A stretch of DNA of 33,722 bases from Sneathiella sp. (GTDB lineage: Bacteria > Pseudomonadota > Alphaproteobacteria > Sneathiellales > Sneathiellaceae): positions 171,754 through 205,475 of the forward strand of contig NZ_NZMB01000016.1 in NCBI RefSeq assembly GCF_002694385.1. Reading direction: 5' to 3'. The notes beneath the pieces were generated by a model. That model saw only the letters and a list, made by a program, of their open reading frames with translations, had not been told where the DNA came from and ran no database searches. Position numbers and translations under genes: made by a program. The first letter of the stretch is position 1. Every line of letters starts with the position of its first letter. Positions 26,148 to 33,722 of the stretch are shown piece by piece.

Positions 26148-27583
26148 GAGAACAGCACAGCCGCCGCCGCCGAAGCGCCTTCAAGAAGCGGCGCCGGAAA
26201 GAGAACGAACAGCCCGACAAACAGGGCAGACGCCGTCATAATGACTGATTGGGTCCGACTGCTCGGCTCAAAACCTTCGGCTGCATCGTCGAAATAGATA
26301 ATTTTGACGATCCGGAGATAATAGAACGCCCCGACCACCGATGTGACAAGGCCAATCACAGCGAGCGGAATGAGGCCGGCATTGATGGCCGCAACGAAGA
26401 TATAAAACTTACCAAAGAAACCGGCGAGCGGCGGAATACCCGCCAGGCTGAACATGAATAGCAGGAAGGCAAAGGCCATATAGGGCTGCGTCTTGCTGAG
26501 ACCGGCGAGCTCAGAAATATCCTCAACCATCCCATCACGGTGGCGCATGGACAGAATACAGGCGAAGGTGCCAACATTCATCACCACGTAAATCGCCATA
26601 TAGATCAGGACGCCCCGCACGCCTTCCTCCGTTCCCGCAGCGAGACCGACGAGCGCATAACCAATATGACCGATGGAAGAATAGGCCATCAGCCGTTTGA
26701 TGTTCTTCTGGTTGATCGCGGCAAAGGCGCCCAGGATCATGGAAGCAACGGAGATAAATACGATAATCTGCTGCCACTGCGCCACCATCTCGCCAAAGGG
26801 AGAGATGAAGACGCGCAGGAACAGAGCAATGGCCGCCACTTTCGGTGCCGCCGCAAAAAAGGAGGTGACCGGCGTTGGCACGCCTTCATAGACATCTGGC
26901 GTCCACATATGGAACGGCACGGCGGAAACCTTGAAGGCCAGACCCGCAATCAGGAAGACAAGGCCAATCAGCAGGCCGAGGTCCATCCCTTCCCGTCCGG
27001 CGGCAAGAAGGTCTGCCAGAGTGTCGAAATTGGTGGTCCCCGTGAAACCATAGATGAGCGACATGCCATACAGCAGCATACCCGAGGACAGCGCCCCCAG
27101 AACAAAATATTTGAGACCGGCCTCGGTCGAGCGCACGCTGTCCCGCTTGAACGCCGCCGTCACATAAAGCGACAAACTCATCAGCTCAATCCCGAGATAC
27201 ACGCTCATCAGGTCATTGGCGGAAATCATCACCATCATGCCCAGCGTCGCAATGACAATCAGGATCGGGAACTCAAATCGGGCGAGTTTTTCCCGCCGAT
27301 TATAATCAATGGACATGATGATCGCAAAGGCCGACGCCCCGAGACAGAGCGTCTTCATGAAAATGCCAAAAGCATCATCGCGATAAAGCCCGCCGAATGC
27401 AGTCACGCTCGTCTGTGCTTCAATCTGTACAAGCACCCCCGTCACCACGAAGGCCAGGACAGATAGCCAGGAGATCAGACTTGTCGACTTGTTGCCGCGA
27501 AACGCACCGATCATCAGCAGCGCCATGGCCGTCACGGCGAGGAAGATTTCCGGAAGTGCGATTGATAAATCAGGCAAAACCAT
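26144..27583 (-). CDS. nuoN: NADH-quinone oxidoreductase subunit N
   Basis: Antiporter-like, proton-pumping membrane subunit of complex I. The 479-residue product has about fourteen hydrophobic segments and family stretches such as [35 protein letters not shown] and [18 protein letters not shown]; the Glu and Lys in these are the conserved proton-path residues. It is the last nuo gene, 13 nt after nuoM, and overlaps birA by 4 nt. Confidence 0.97.
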   Translation of the reverse strand: MVLPDLSIALPEIFLAVTAMALLMIGAFRGNKSTSLISWLSVLAFVVTGVLVQIEAQTSVTAFGGLYRDDAFGIFMKTLCLGASAFAIIMSIDYNRREKLARFEFPILIVIATLGMMVMISANDLMSVYLGIELMSLSLYVTAAFKRDSVRSTEAGLKYFVLGALSSGMLLYGMSLIYGFTGTTNFDTLADLLAAGREGMDLGLLIGLVFLIAGLAFKVSAVPFHMWTPDVYEGVPTPVTSFFAAAPKVAAIALFLRVFISPFGEMVAQWQQIIVFISVASMILGAFAAINQKNIKRLMAYSSIGHIGYALVGLAAGTEEGVRGVLIYMAIYVVMNVGTFACILSMRHRDGMVEDISELAGLSKTQPYMAFAFLLFMFSLAGIPPLAGFFGKFYIFVAAINAGLIPLAVIGLVTSVVGAFYYLRIVKIIYFDDAAEGFEPSSRTQSVIMTASALFVGLFVLFPAPLLEGASAAAAVLFS

Positions 27584-27596
27584 TTTTGTAACCTAC

Positions 27597-29108
27597 CTAC
27601 TTGGACGCGTTGATGAGTGTTTGACCGGCCTGAAGCGATGCATCGTGATGTTCCATCAGATTGAGAACCGAGGCATGCATGACATCAAGGAATGGGTCAG
27701 GATAAATACCGATCCAGAAAGCCACGATAATAAGCGGCGCAAAAATCAGTAACTCCCGGCGGCCGACATCCATGATATTCTTCAGATCTTCCTTGACCAA
27801 CTCGCCAAAGACCACCCGGCGGTATAGCCACAAGCTGTAGGCCGCGCCGAGAATGACGCCAATCGTCGCAATGAAAGCCACCGTCGTATTGACCTGGTAA
27901 GCGCCGACCAAGATCAGGAATTCACCCACAAAACCACTGGTGCCCGGAAGGCCGATGGTCGCCATGGTAAAGATCAGGAAGATCAGCGCATATTTCGGCA
28001 TCCGGTTGACGAGGCCGCCATAACGGGCAATCTCGCGGGTATGCAACCGGTCATAAATCACCCCGACGCAGAGAAACAGCGCACCGGAAACAATACCGTG
28101 GCTGATCATCTGCAGAATGCCGCCTTCCAGCCCCTGCTGGGTGAAAGTGAACACCCCGATGGTGATGAAGCCCATATGCGCGACGGAGGAATAGGCAATC
28201 AGCTTTTTCATGTCCTTCTGCACCAGCGCGACCAGCGAGGTATATATGATGGCAATAACGCTGAGCGCAAAAACAAGCGGCGCGAAATAGACGGAGGCAT
28301 CCGGAAACATCGGTATGGAAAATCGCAGGAAGCCATACCCCCCCATCTTCAGCAGCACACCCGCCAGAATGACGGAACCCGCCGTTGGCGCCTGCACATG
28401 GGCATCGGGAAGCCATGTGTGAACCGGCCACATGGGAACCTTCACCGCAAAGGACGCAAAGAAAGCCAGCCACAGCCAGAGCTGCAAATTCGGATCGAAA
28501 TTATAGCTGATCAGTGTCGGGATATCCGTCGTTCCAGCAATGAAATACATGGTAATCATCGCCACCAGCATCAGGACAGAGCCGATCAGGGTGTAGAGAA
28601 AGAACTTGAAGCTGGCATAGACCCGCTGGCCTCCGCCCCAGATGCCGATAATCAGGAACATCGGGATCAGACCGGCTTCGAAGAAGAGGTAGAACAGCAC
28701 CATGTCGAGCGCGCAGAAAACGCCGATCATCAGCGTTTCCATGATCAGGAAGGCGATCATATATTCACGCACGCGCACCGTGATCGCTTCCCAACTCGCC
28801 AGAATACAGAGCGGCATCAGGAAGGTAGTGAGGATAATGAACAGCATCGAGATACCGTCCACGCCCATATGGTAATTGATGTTATTGCCGAGCCAGTTCC
28901 CCTTCTCGACAAACTGGAAGGCCGCACTGCCATTATCGAAATTGATCCAGATAAACAGCGAGATCACAAATGTGAAAAGCGTCGTCCAGAGCGCAACCCA
29001 GCGGGCATTACGGGCGGATGATTCTTCCTTGCCGCTGGTCAGCAGGATGAGCAGCACCCCGACCAGGGGCAAAAAGGTCACCGTTGATAAGATTGGCCAA
29101 TCAAGCAT
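27597..29108 (-). CDS. nuoM: NADH-quinone oxidoreductase subunit M
   Basis: Antiporter-like, proton-pumping membrane subunit of complex I. The 503-residue product has about fourteen transmembrane segments and motifs [57 protein letters not shown] and [20 protein letters not shown]. Start ATG 29108 is 3 nt after the nuoL stop. No odd features. Confidence 0.97.
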   Translation of the reverse strand: MLDWPILSTVTFLPLVGVLLILLTSGKEESSARNARWVALWTTLFTFVISLFIWINFDNGSAAFQFVEKGNWLGNNINYHMGVDGISMLFIILTTFLMPLCILASWEAITVRVREYMIAFLIMETLMIGVFCALDMVLFYLFFEAGLIPMFLIIGIWGGGQRVYASFKFFLYTLIGSVLMLVAMITMYFIAGTTDIPTLISYNFDPNLQLWLWLAFFASFAVKVPMWPVHTWLPDAHVQAPTAGSVILAGVLLKMGGYGFLRFSIPMFPDASVYFAPLVFALSVIAIIYTSLVALVQKDMKKLIAYSSVAHMGFITIGVFTFTQQGLEGGILQMISHGIVSGALFLCVGVIYDRLHTREIARYGGLVNRMPKYALIFLIFTMATIGLPGTSGFVGEFLILVGAYQVNTTVAFIATIGVILGAAYSLWLYRRVVFGELVKEDLKNIMDVGRRELLIFAPLIIVAFWIGIYPDPFLDVMHASVLNLMEHHDASLQAGQTLINASK

Positions 29109-29111
29109 GAC

Positions 29112-31052
29112 TTAATGTCCACCCGCGAAGAAAAAGAAGAAATAGGATACGAATGCCGCAACGCCGAGCAGCATCGCGAAAGCATAATGATAGACATAAC
29201 CGCTCTGCATCTGGGACGCACGGCGCGCTAGCACCAGTACCCGTCCGGCAATGCCGTTCGGCCCAAGCCCGTCGATCACTTTGCCATCGCCAAACGTCCA
29301 GAAGAAGCGGCCAATGGCCTTCGCCGGACGGACAAAGACATAATCATACAACTCGTCGAAATACCATTTGTTGAGCAGGAACTGATAAAGCGCCGAATGG
29401 GTCTTCGCGAGCTGTCCCGGAATTTCCGTCCGCCGGATATAGAGGTTAAAGGCGACAAGGATACCCAGCGCCGTCGCCACCAGCGGCGCGGCTATCACCC
29501 AGAGCGGCACATCGTGGAAATTATGCATGATGTGGTTCTCCGGATTGAGGAAGATCGCCTCACCCCAGAATTCCTCATATCCATGGCCGACCATCGGGCC
29601 GTAGAACAGAAAACCGGCAAGCACGGCGCCCGCCGCCAGCACATAAAGCGGGATCAGCATGACATTCGCGCTTTCATGGACATGATGCATGACATCCTTG
29701 CTCGCCCGCGGCTCTCCGTGGAATGTCATGAACAAAAGCCGCCAGGAATAGAAGGCCGTCAGAACCGCTGCCGCAATTCCCATCCAGAAGGCATACTGCC
29801 CGACACCGCTCCCTGCCGCGAAGGCCGCCTCGATAATCGCATCTTTCGAATAATACCCCGCAAAGAACGGCACTCCGGCAAGGGCCAGCGATCCGATCCA
29901 CATCATCACATAGGTGATTTTGATATGCTTCCAGAGACCGCCCATATTACGCATGTCCTGTTCATCGGAAACCGCATGGATCACGGAACCCGCGCCAAGG
30001 AACAACAGCGCCTTGAAGAAGGCATGGGTGAACAGATGAAAGATCGCCACCGGATACGCGCCGACACCGATGGCGAAGAACATATAACCGAGCTGTGAAC
30101 AGGTGGAATAGGCAATCACCCGTTTGATGTCGTTTTGCACCAGACCAACTGTGGCCGCGAAGAAAGCGGTGGAGGCACCCACGACCGTCACGACCAGCAG
30201 GGCATCCGGCGAATATTCGAAAATGGGAGAGCAACGCGCCACCATGAACACACCCGCCGTCACCATCGTCGCCGCATGGATAAGGGCGGAAACCGGTGTC
30301 GGGCCTTCCATGGCATCCGGCAGCCAGGTGTGCAGACCAAGCTGCGCCGACTTGCCCATGGCGCCGATAAACAGCAGGAGGCAGATTGTCGTCAGGACAT
30401 CGAATTCCATCCCGAGAAATTCAAAACTCTGGCCGACCTGATCAGGCGCAGCCGCGAAAACCTCGCTGAAGCTCACAGATTCGAACACGAAATAGATGGC
30501 CATGATGCCGAGTGCAAAGCCGAAGTCCCCCACACGGTTGACAACGAAGGCCTTGATCGCCGCCGCATTGGCCGAGGGACGCTTGTACCAGAAACCGATC
30601 AGCAGATAACTCGCAACACCCACGCCTTCCCAGCCGAAATAAAGCTGCACAAAATTATCGGATGTCACCAGCATCAGCATGGCGAAGGTAAAGAAGGACA
30701 GATAGGACATGAAACGCGGCTTGTGCGGATCATGGGACATATAGCCGATGGAATAGACATGCACCACGGCGGAAACCGTATTCACCACCACCAGCATCAC
30801 CGCCGTCAGGCTGTCAATCTTGAGCGCCCAGGAGACATCAAAATCACCGGAATCGATCCACTTCAGCAGTTCAATGGTTTCCGTCGTCTGCTGAAAGGCA
30901 ATCTGATAAAGGGCAATCCAGGAGAGTACCGCACTCACGATCACGGCGCCCGAGGTGACCAGCTGGCTTGGGCGGTCTCCCAGGGCACGGCCGAACAGCC
31001 CGGCAATCAGGGCCGCAAGCAGCGGCAGGAATACGATGAGGACGTACATCAT
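29112..31052 (-). CDS. nuoL: NADH-quinone oxidoreductase subunit L
   Basis: Distal proton-pumping subunit of complex I, with the long lateral helix along the membrane arm. The 646-residue product has [80 protein letters not shown] and a C-terminal extension with [17 protein letters not shown] leading into the last transmembrane segment. It begins with two adjacent ATG codons (31052 and 31049). It lies 8 nt after nuoK. Confidence 0.97.
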   Translation of the reverse strand: MMYVLIVFLPLLAALIAGLFGRALGDRPSQLVTSGAVIVSAVLSWIALYQIAFQQTTETIELLKWIDSGDFDVSWALKIDSLTAVMLVVVNTVSAVVHVYSIGYMSHDPHKPRFMSYLSFFTFAMLMLVTSDNFVQLYFGWEGVGVASYLLIGFWYKRPSANAAAIKAFVVNRVGDFGFALGIMAIYFVFESVSFSEVFAAAPDQVGQSFEFLGMEFDVLTTICLLLFIGAMGKSAQLGLHTWLPDAMEGPTPVSALIHAATMVTAGVFMVARCSPIFEYSPDALLVVTVVGASTAFFAATVGLVQNDIKRVIAYSTCSQLGYMFFAIGVGAYPVAIFHLFTHAFFKALLFLGAGSVIHAVSDEQDMRNMGGLWKHIKITYVMMWIGSLALAGVPFFAGYYSKDAIIEAAFAAGSGVGQYAFWMGIAAAVLTAFYSWRLLFMTFHGEPRASKDVMHHVHESANVMLIPLYVLAAGAVLAGFLFYGPMVGHGYEEFWGEAIFLNPENHIMHNFHDVPLWVIAAPLVATALGILVAFNLYIRRTEIPGQLAKTHSALYQFLLNKWYFDELYDYVFVRPAKAIGRFFWTFGDGKVIDGLGPNGIAGRVLVLARRASQMQSGYVYHYAFAMLLGVAAFVSYFFFFFAGGH

Positions 31053-31060
31053 GACTTGTC

Positions 31061-31369
31061 TTAACCCTTCATGTGATGGATGTCCTCAACCGCGATGGTG
31101 CCGCGATTTCGGAAGTAAACAACAAGAATGGCGAGCCCGATCGCCGCCTCGCCCGCCGCCACCGTCAACACGAAGAGCGCAAACACCTGCCCGACCAGAT
31201 TGCCGAGAAAGGCGGAGAAGGCGACAAGGTTGATGTTCACCGCCAGCAGCATCAGCTCAATCGACATCAGGATAACAATGACATTCTTCCGGTTCAGGAA
31301 GATGCCAAAAATACCAAGGGTCAGCAGGATGGCCGACACCGTCAGGTAATGTGCAAGACCGATTTCCAT
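31061..31369 (-). CDS. nuoK: NADH-quinone oxidoreductase subunit K
   Basis: Small membrane subunit of complex I, 102 residues with three transmembrane helices. It has the conserved pattern [20 protein letters not shown] followed by [17 protein letters not shown], where the Glu is part of the proton path, and [18 protein letters not shown] with the second key Glu. Length is exactly typical. It lies between nuoJ and nuoL with 8-nt gaps on both sides. Confidence 0.97.
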   Translation of the reverse strand: MEIGLAHYLTVSAILLTLGIFGIFLNRKNVIVILMSIELMLLAVNINLVAFSAFLGNLVGQVFALFVLTVAAGEAAIGLAILVVYFRNRGTIAVEDIHHMKG

Positions 31370-31377
31370 TATTCCCC

Positions 31378-31992
31378 CTACACGCCCTGCCCGGGCTCGA
31401 CTTTACGGATCGCAACCGACTCTTCGGGACGGCGGTAAACCTGTTTTGCAATATTCTGCTTGCGCACACCCGGACGCTGCCGGTGGGTCAGGACAATCGC
31501 GCCGATCATCGCAACCAGCAACACCATTCCGGCCGCCTGAAACAGATAGGCGTAATCCGTATAGATAATATGGCCAAGCTGTTCGGTATTGGTGAGATCA
31601 CTCGTCACCGGCGCGACCTGCGCCGCGATGGACAGCGATTCCGGTGACAACACCCAGCCGCTCAGCACCAGAATAAGTTCAATCAGCAGGATAATACCAA
31701 CAAGTGCCCCGATGGGCAGATATTGCAGAAAACCCTGGCGAAGCTCCGTGAAATTGATGTCGAGCATCATAACGACGAACAGGAACAGCACGGCAACAGC
31801 GCCCACATAGACCACGACAAGGATCATCGCAATAAATTCCGCGCCGAGCAGAACAAACAGCGCCGCCGAATTGAAGAAGGCAAGGATCAGGTAAAGTACC
31901 GAATGAACCGGGTTTTTCGCCGCGATCACCATAAAGGCAGAGGCAACAGTCATGCCCGCAAAAAGATAGAAAGCAAGTGTCGAGATAATCAT
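31378..31992 (-). CDS. nuoJ: NADH-quinone oxidoreductase subunit J
   Basis: Membrane subunit of complex I with five transmembrane helices, in the E-channel region. The 204-residue product shows [20 protein letters not shown] and [20 protein letters not shown], followed by [11 protein letters not shown], the family core with its pi-bulge helix. I used ATG at 31992 ([11 protein letters not shown]), which has AGAGGGG just upstream; an in-frame TTG at 32010 would add six non-conserved residues. It is 63 nt after nuoI. Confidence 0.95.
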   Translation of the reverse strand: MIISTLAFYLFAGMTVASAFMVIAAKNPVHSVLYLILAFFNSAALFVLLGAEFIAMILVVVYVGAVAVLFLFVVMMLDINFTELRQGFLQYLPIGALVGIILLIELILVLSGWVLSPESLSIAAQVAPVTSDLTNTEQLGHIIYTDYAYLFQAAGMVLLVAMIGAIVLTHRQRPGVRKQNIAKQVYRRPEESVAIRKVEPGQGV

Positions 31993-32055
31993 CACGCCCC
32001 TCTTCCCCAAATATTCAGATCCATCATCTGCATGTCTGTCACTGTTTTCTTTTCA

Positions 32056-32544
32056 TTATCTGTAGGGCGCATCAGCAACCAGATTCTGGACAATTTCCTG
32101 CTCCCACCGGTCCCCGTTATCGAGCAATTTCTGCTTGTCATAGAACAGCTCTTCGCGGGTTTCGGTCGCGAATTCGAAATTCGGCCCCTCAACGATGGCG
32201 TCTACCGGGCAGGCTTCCTGACAGAAGCCGCAGTAGATGCATTTCGTCATGTCGATATCATAACGGGTGGTGCGGCGGCTGCCGTCTTCGCGCGGCTCCG
32301 CCTCGATAGTGATGGCGAGCGCCGGGCAGGCCGCTTCGCAAAGCTTGCAGGCGATACAGCGTTCTTCGCCATTCGGATAACGGCGCAACACATGCTCACC
32401 GCGAAAACGCGGGCTGAGCGGCCCTTTTTCATAGGGATAGTTGATGGTCGCTTTCGTCTTGAACATATAACGGAAAGTCGTCGCAAGACCCGTGACAATC
32501 TCCGTCAGCAGCAGACTGCGTGCCTGTTTGTCGATAAAGCTCAT
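32056..32544 (-). CDS. nuoI: NADH-quinone oxidoreductase subunit I (2x 4Fe-4S)
   Basis: Peripheral-arm ferredoxin-like subunit carrying clusters N6a and N6b on the electron path to quinone. The 162-residue product has two full 4Fe-4S motifs: Cys63, 66, 69, 73 ([12 protein letters not shown]) and Cys102, 105, 108, 112 ([12 protein letters not shown]), plus [20 protein letters not shown]. Length is standard for alphaproteobacterial and mitochondrial TYKY-type subunits. It lies 70 nt after nuoH. Confidence 0.98.
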   Translation of the reverse strand: MSFIDKQARSLLLTEIVTGLATTFRYMFKTKATINYPYEKGPLSPRFRGEHVLRRYPNGEERCIACKLCEAACPALAITIEAEPREDGSRRTTRYDIDMTKCIYCGFCQEACPVDAIVEGPNFEFATETREELFYDKQKLLDNGDRWEQEIVQNLVADAPYR

Positions 32545-32614
32545 ATCAATCAGCCTTTTCCTATCAAATATTTGCCGTCGCGCGTTACCGGCGCCGGCGG
32601 TTCAGGTCCCGCCC

Positions 32615-33640
32615 CTACGCCGGGACCATGTCAAAATACACCAAGACCCCTGCCGTCAAGACCACCCAGATCAGCGAGAAGGGTAGGAAGACTTTCCAGC
32701 CCAGCCGCATCAACTGGTCATAGCGATACCGCGGCAATGTCGCGCGTACCCAGATAAAGACGAACAGCAGGAACGCCACTTTGATGCCAAACCAGATAAT
32801 GCCCGGGATCCAGGTGAAGATCGCCCAGTCCGCCGGTGGCAGCCAGCCGCCGAGGAACAGCACCGTACAGATCCCACTCATCAGGATCATGTTGGCATAT
32901 TCGCCGAGGAAGAAGAGCGCGAAGGCCATCGAGGAATATTCCGTTTGATAGCCTGCGACCAGCTCCGCCTCCGCTTCCGGCAGATCAAACGGATGCCGGT
33001 TGGTTTCCGCCAAAATCGAGATGAAGAAAATGATGAACATCGGGAACAGCGGCGCAAACCACCAGCTGAACATTCCGAAATCGCCGCGCTGCGATTCCAC
33101 GATACCCGTAAGATTGAGCGTGCCCGCACACAGCAGCACCGTCACAATCACGAAGCCGATGGACACCTCATAGGAAACCATCTGCGCGGCGGAGCGCAGC
33201 GCGCCCAGAAACGGATAGCGGGAGTTCGACGCCCATCCGGATACGATAATGCCGTAAACGCCGAGGGACGAGATGGCAAAGAGATAAAGCACGCCCACAT
33301 TGATATCGGCCAGCACCCAGCCTTCATCGAAGGGAATGACCGCCCAGGCAATCAGGCTCAGGATAAAGGTCACCATCGGCGCCAACAGGAAAAGCACCTT
33401 GTTCGCGCCTGTCGGGACAACCGTTTCCTTGAAGAACAGCTTTGCCCCGTCGGCAAGCGGCTGCAGCAGTCCAAATGGGCCGACCACATTCGGCCCCTTG
33501 CGAAGCTGCATCACCGCCATGACCTTGCGCTCATAAAGCGTGAGATAGGCAACGGCCACCAGCAGAGGCACCACGATCAGCAGGATCTGCCCGACAATGG
33601 TGAGGCCCGGAAGCAGATAAAGCGTCCAAAATTCAGCCAT
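32615..33640 (-). CDS. nuoH: NADH-quinone oxidoreductase subunit H
   Basis: Membrane subunit of complex I that forms the quinone site with NuoB/NuoD and links to the proton-pumping subunits. The 341-residue product has [20 protein letters not shown], followed by [18 protein letters not shown], the loop [20 protein letters not shown] with conserved Glu residues, and [23 protein letters not shown] at 33640 ([12 protein letters not shown]) fits the family start and overlaps the nuoG stop by 8 nt (ATGGCTGA); a GTG at 33658 would lie deeper inside nuoG. Confidence 0.96.
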   Translation of the reverse strand: MAEFWTLYLLPGLTIVGQILLIVVPLLVAVAYLTLYERKVMAVMQLRKGPNVVGPFGLLQPLADGAKLFFKETVVPTGANKVLFLLAPMVTFILSLIAWAVIPFDEGWVLADINVGVLYLFAISSLGVYGIIVSGWASNSRYPFLGALRSAAQMVSYEVSIGFVIVTVLLCAGTLNLTGIVESQRGDFGMFSWWFAPLFPMFIIFFISILAETNRHPFDLPEAEAELVAGYQTEYSSMAFALFFLGEYANMILMSGICTVLFLGGWLPPADWAIFTWIPGIIWFGIKVAFLLFVFIWVRATLPRYRYDQLMRLGWKVFLPFSLIWVVLTAGVLVYFDMVPA

Positions 33641-33722
33641 TTGTACCGGTCCCCTCACTCTTTACTTTGGAAAAGGTCGCGCTGCATTCCGCCATGATCC
33701 GGCTGGATCGGGAAATCGGGTT
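33633..33722 (-). CDS. nuoG: NADH-quinone oxidoreductase subunit G (C-terminal end only)
   Basis: Only the last 29 codons are in the window. They read [19 protein letters not shown] and continue to a TGA at 33633-33635. The NPI-R-S-MAECSA pattern is the usual C-terminus of alphaproteobacterial NuoG, and its place directly upstream of nuoH with an 8-nt overlap agrees. The rest of the gene lies beyond the window. Confidence 0.85.
   Translation of the reverse strand, partial: NPISRSSRIMAECSATFSKVKSEGTGTNG

Noticed and set aside
26540-32757. Long plus-strand reading frames opposite the nuo genes (up to 344 codons)
   Set aside because: They mirror conserved minus-strand genes, are rich in His/Arg/Asp/Gln as expected from antisense of membrane proteins, and have no family match or ribosome site.

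Overview
This window is a chromosomal segment of an alphaproteobacterium. All genes lie on the minus strand, so transcription runs from high to low coordinates. The evidence for the group is the gene order and gene types: a nuoG-N / birA / coaX / rnj / mce / DUF1467 / proS / lolC-lolD / dnaE / rpsB-tsf / pyrH-frr-uppS-cdsA-dxr-rseP-bamA-skp-lpxD-fabZ-lpxA arrangement, the short bacterial ProRS without an editing insert, RNase J, and a GTTC-N7-GTTC (alphaproteobacterial LexA) motif. I cannot name the genus from sequence alone. Almost everything is housekeeping and tightly packed, with many start/stop overlaps of 1, 4 or 8 nt.

Layout in transcription order. 33722-26144: the end of nuoG, then nuoH, I, J, K, L, M, N, the membrane arm and one peripheral subunit of respiratory complex I. 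26147-22480: birA (biotin ligase), coaX (pantothenate kinase), rnj (RNase J) and mce (methylmalonyl-CoA epimerase). 22470-18484: a DUF1467 membrane protein, a small secreted protein of unknown function, proS, and lolC/lolD for lipoprotein release. 18483-15938: an accessory interval that breaks the housekeeping run. 15937-12422: dnaE, the replicative polymerase. 12194-10365: rpsB-tsf, ending in a clear intrinsic terminator. 10219-1: the pyrH-frr-uppS-cdsA-dxr-rseP-bamA-skp-lpxD-fabZ-lpxA run, which links ribosome recycling, isoprenoid and phospholipid synthesis, outer-membrane protein assembly and lipid A synthesis; lpxA runs off the window.

The accessory interval holds the most interesting material. 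First, a 612-residue protein I do not recognise (16460-18298) sits behind an extremely AT-rich leader (16 G/C in the 100 bases 18301-18400) with a perfect 21-nt palindrome. Second, between it and dnaE lies an unannotated 35-codon gene (16050-16157) with a strong Shine-Dalgarno, a candidate promoter with a perfect TTGACA -35, and a perfect alphaproteobacterial LexA operator between -35 and -10. It encodes a short, mostly hydrophobic peptide. The arrangement resembles small SOS-induced inner-membrane division inhibitors such as Caulobacter SidA in logic; I claim no sequence homology. A perfect DnaA box lies between this small gene and dnaE.

No rRNA, tRNA, CRISPR array, transposase or integrase was seen. 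The many long plus-strand reading frames are shadows of the minus-strand genes.
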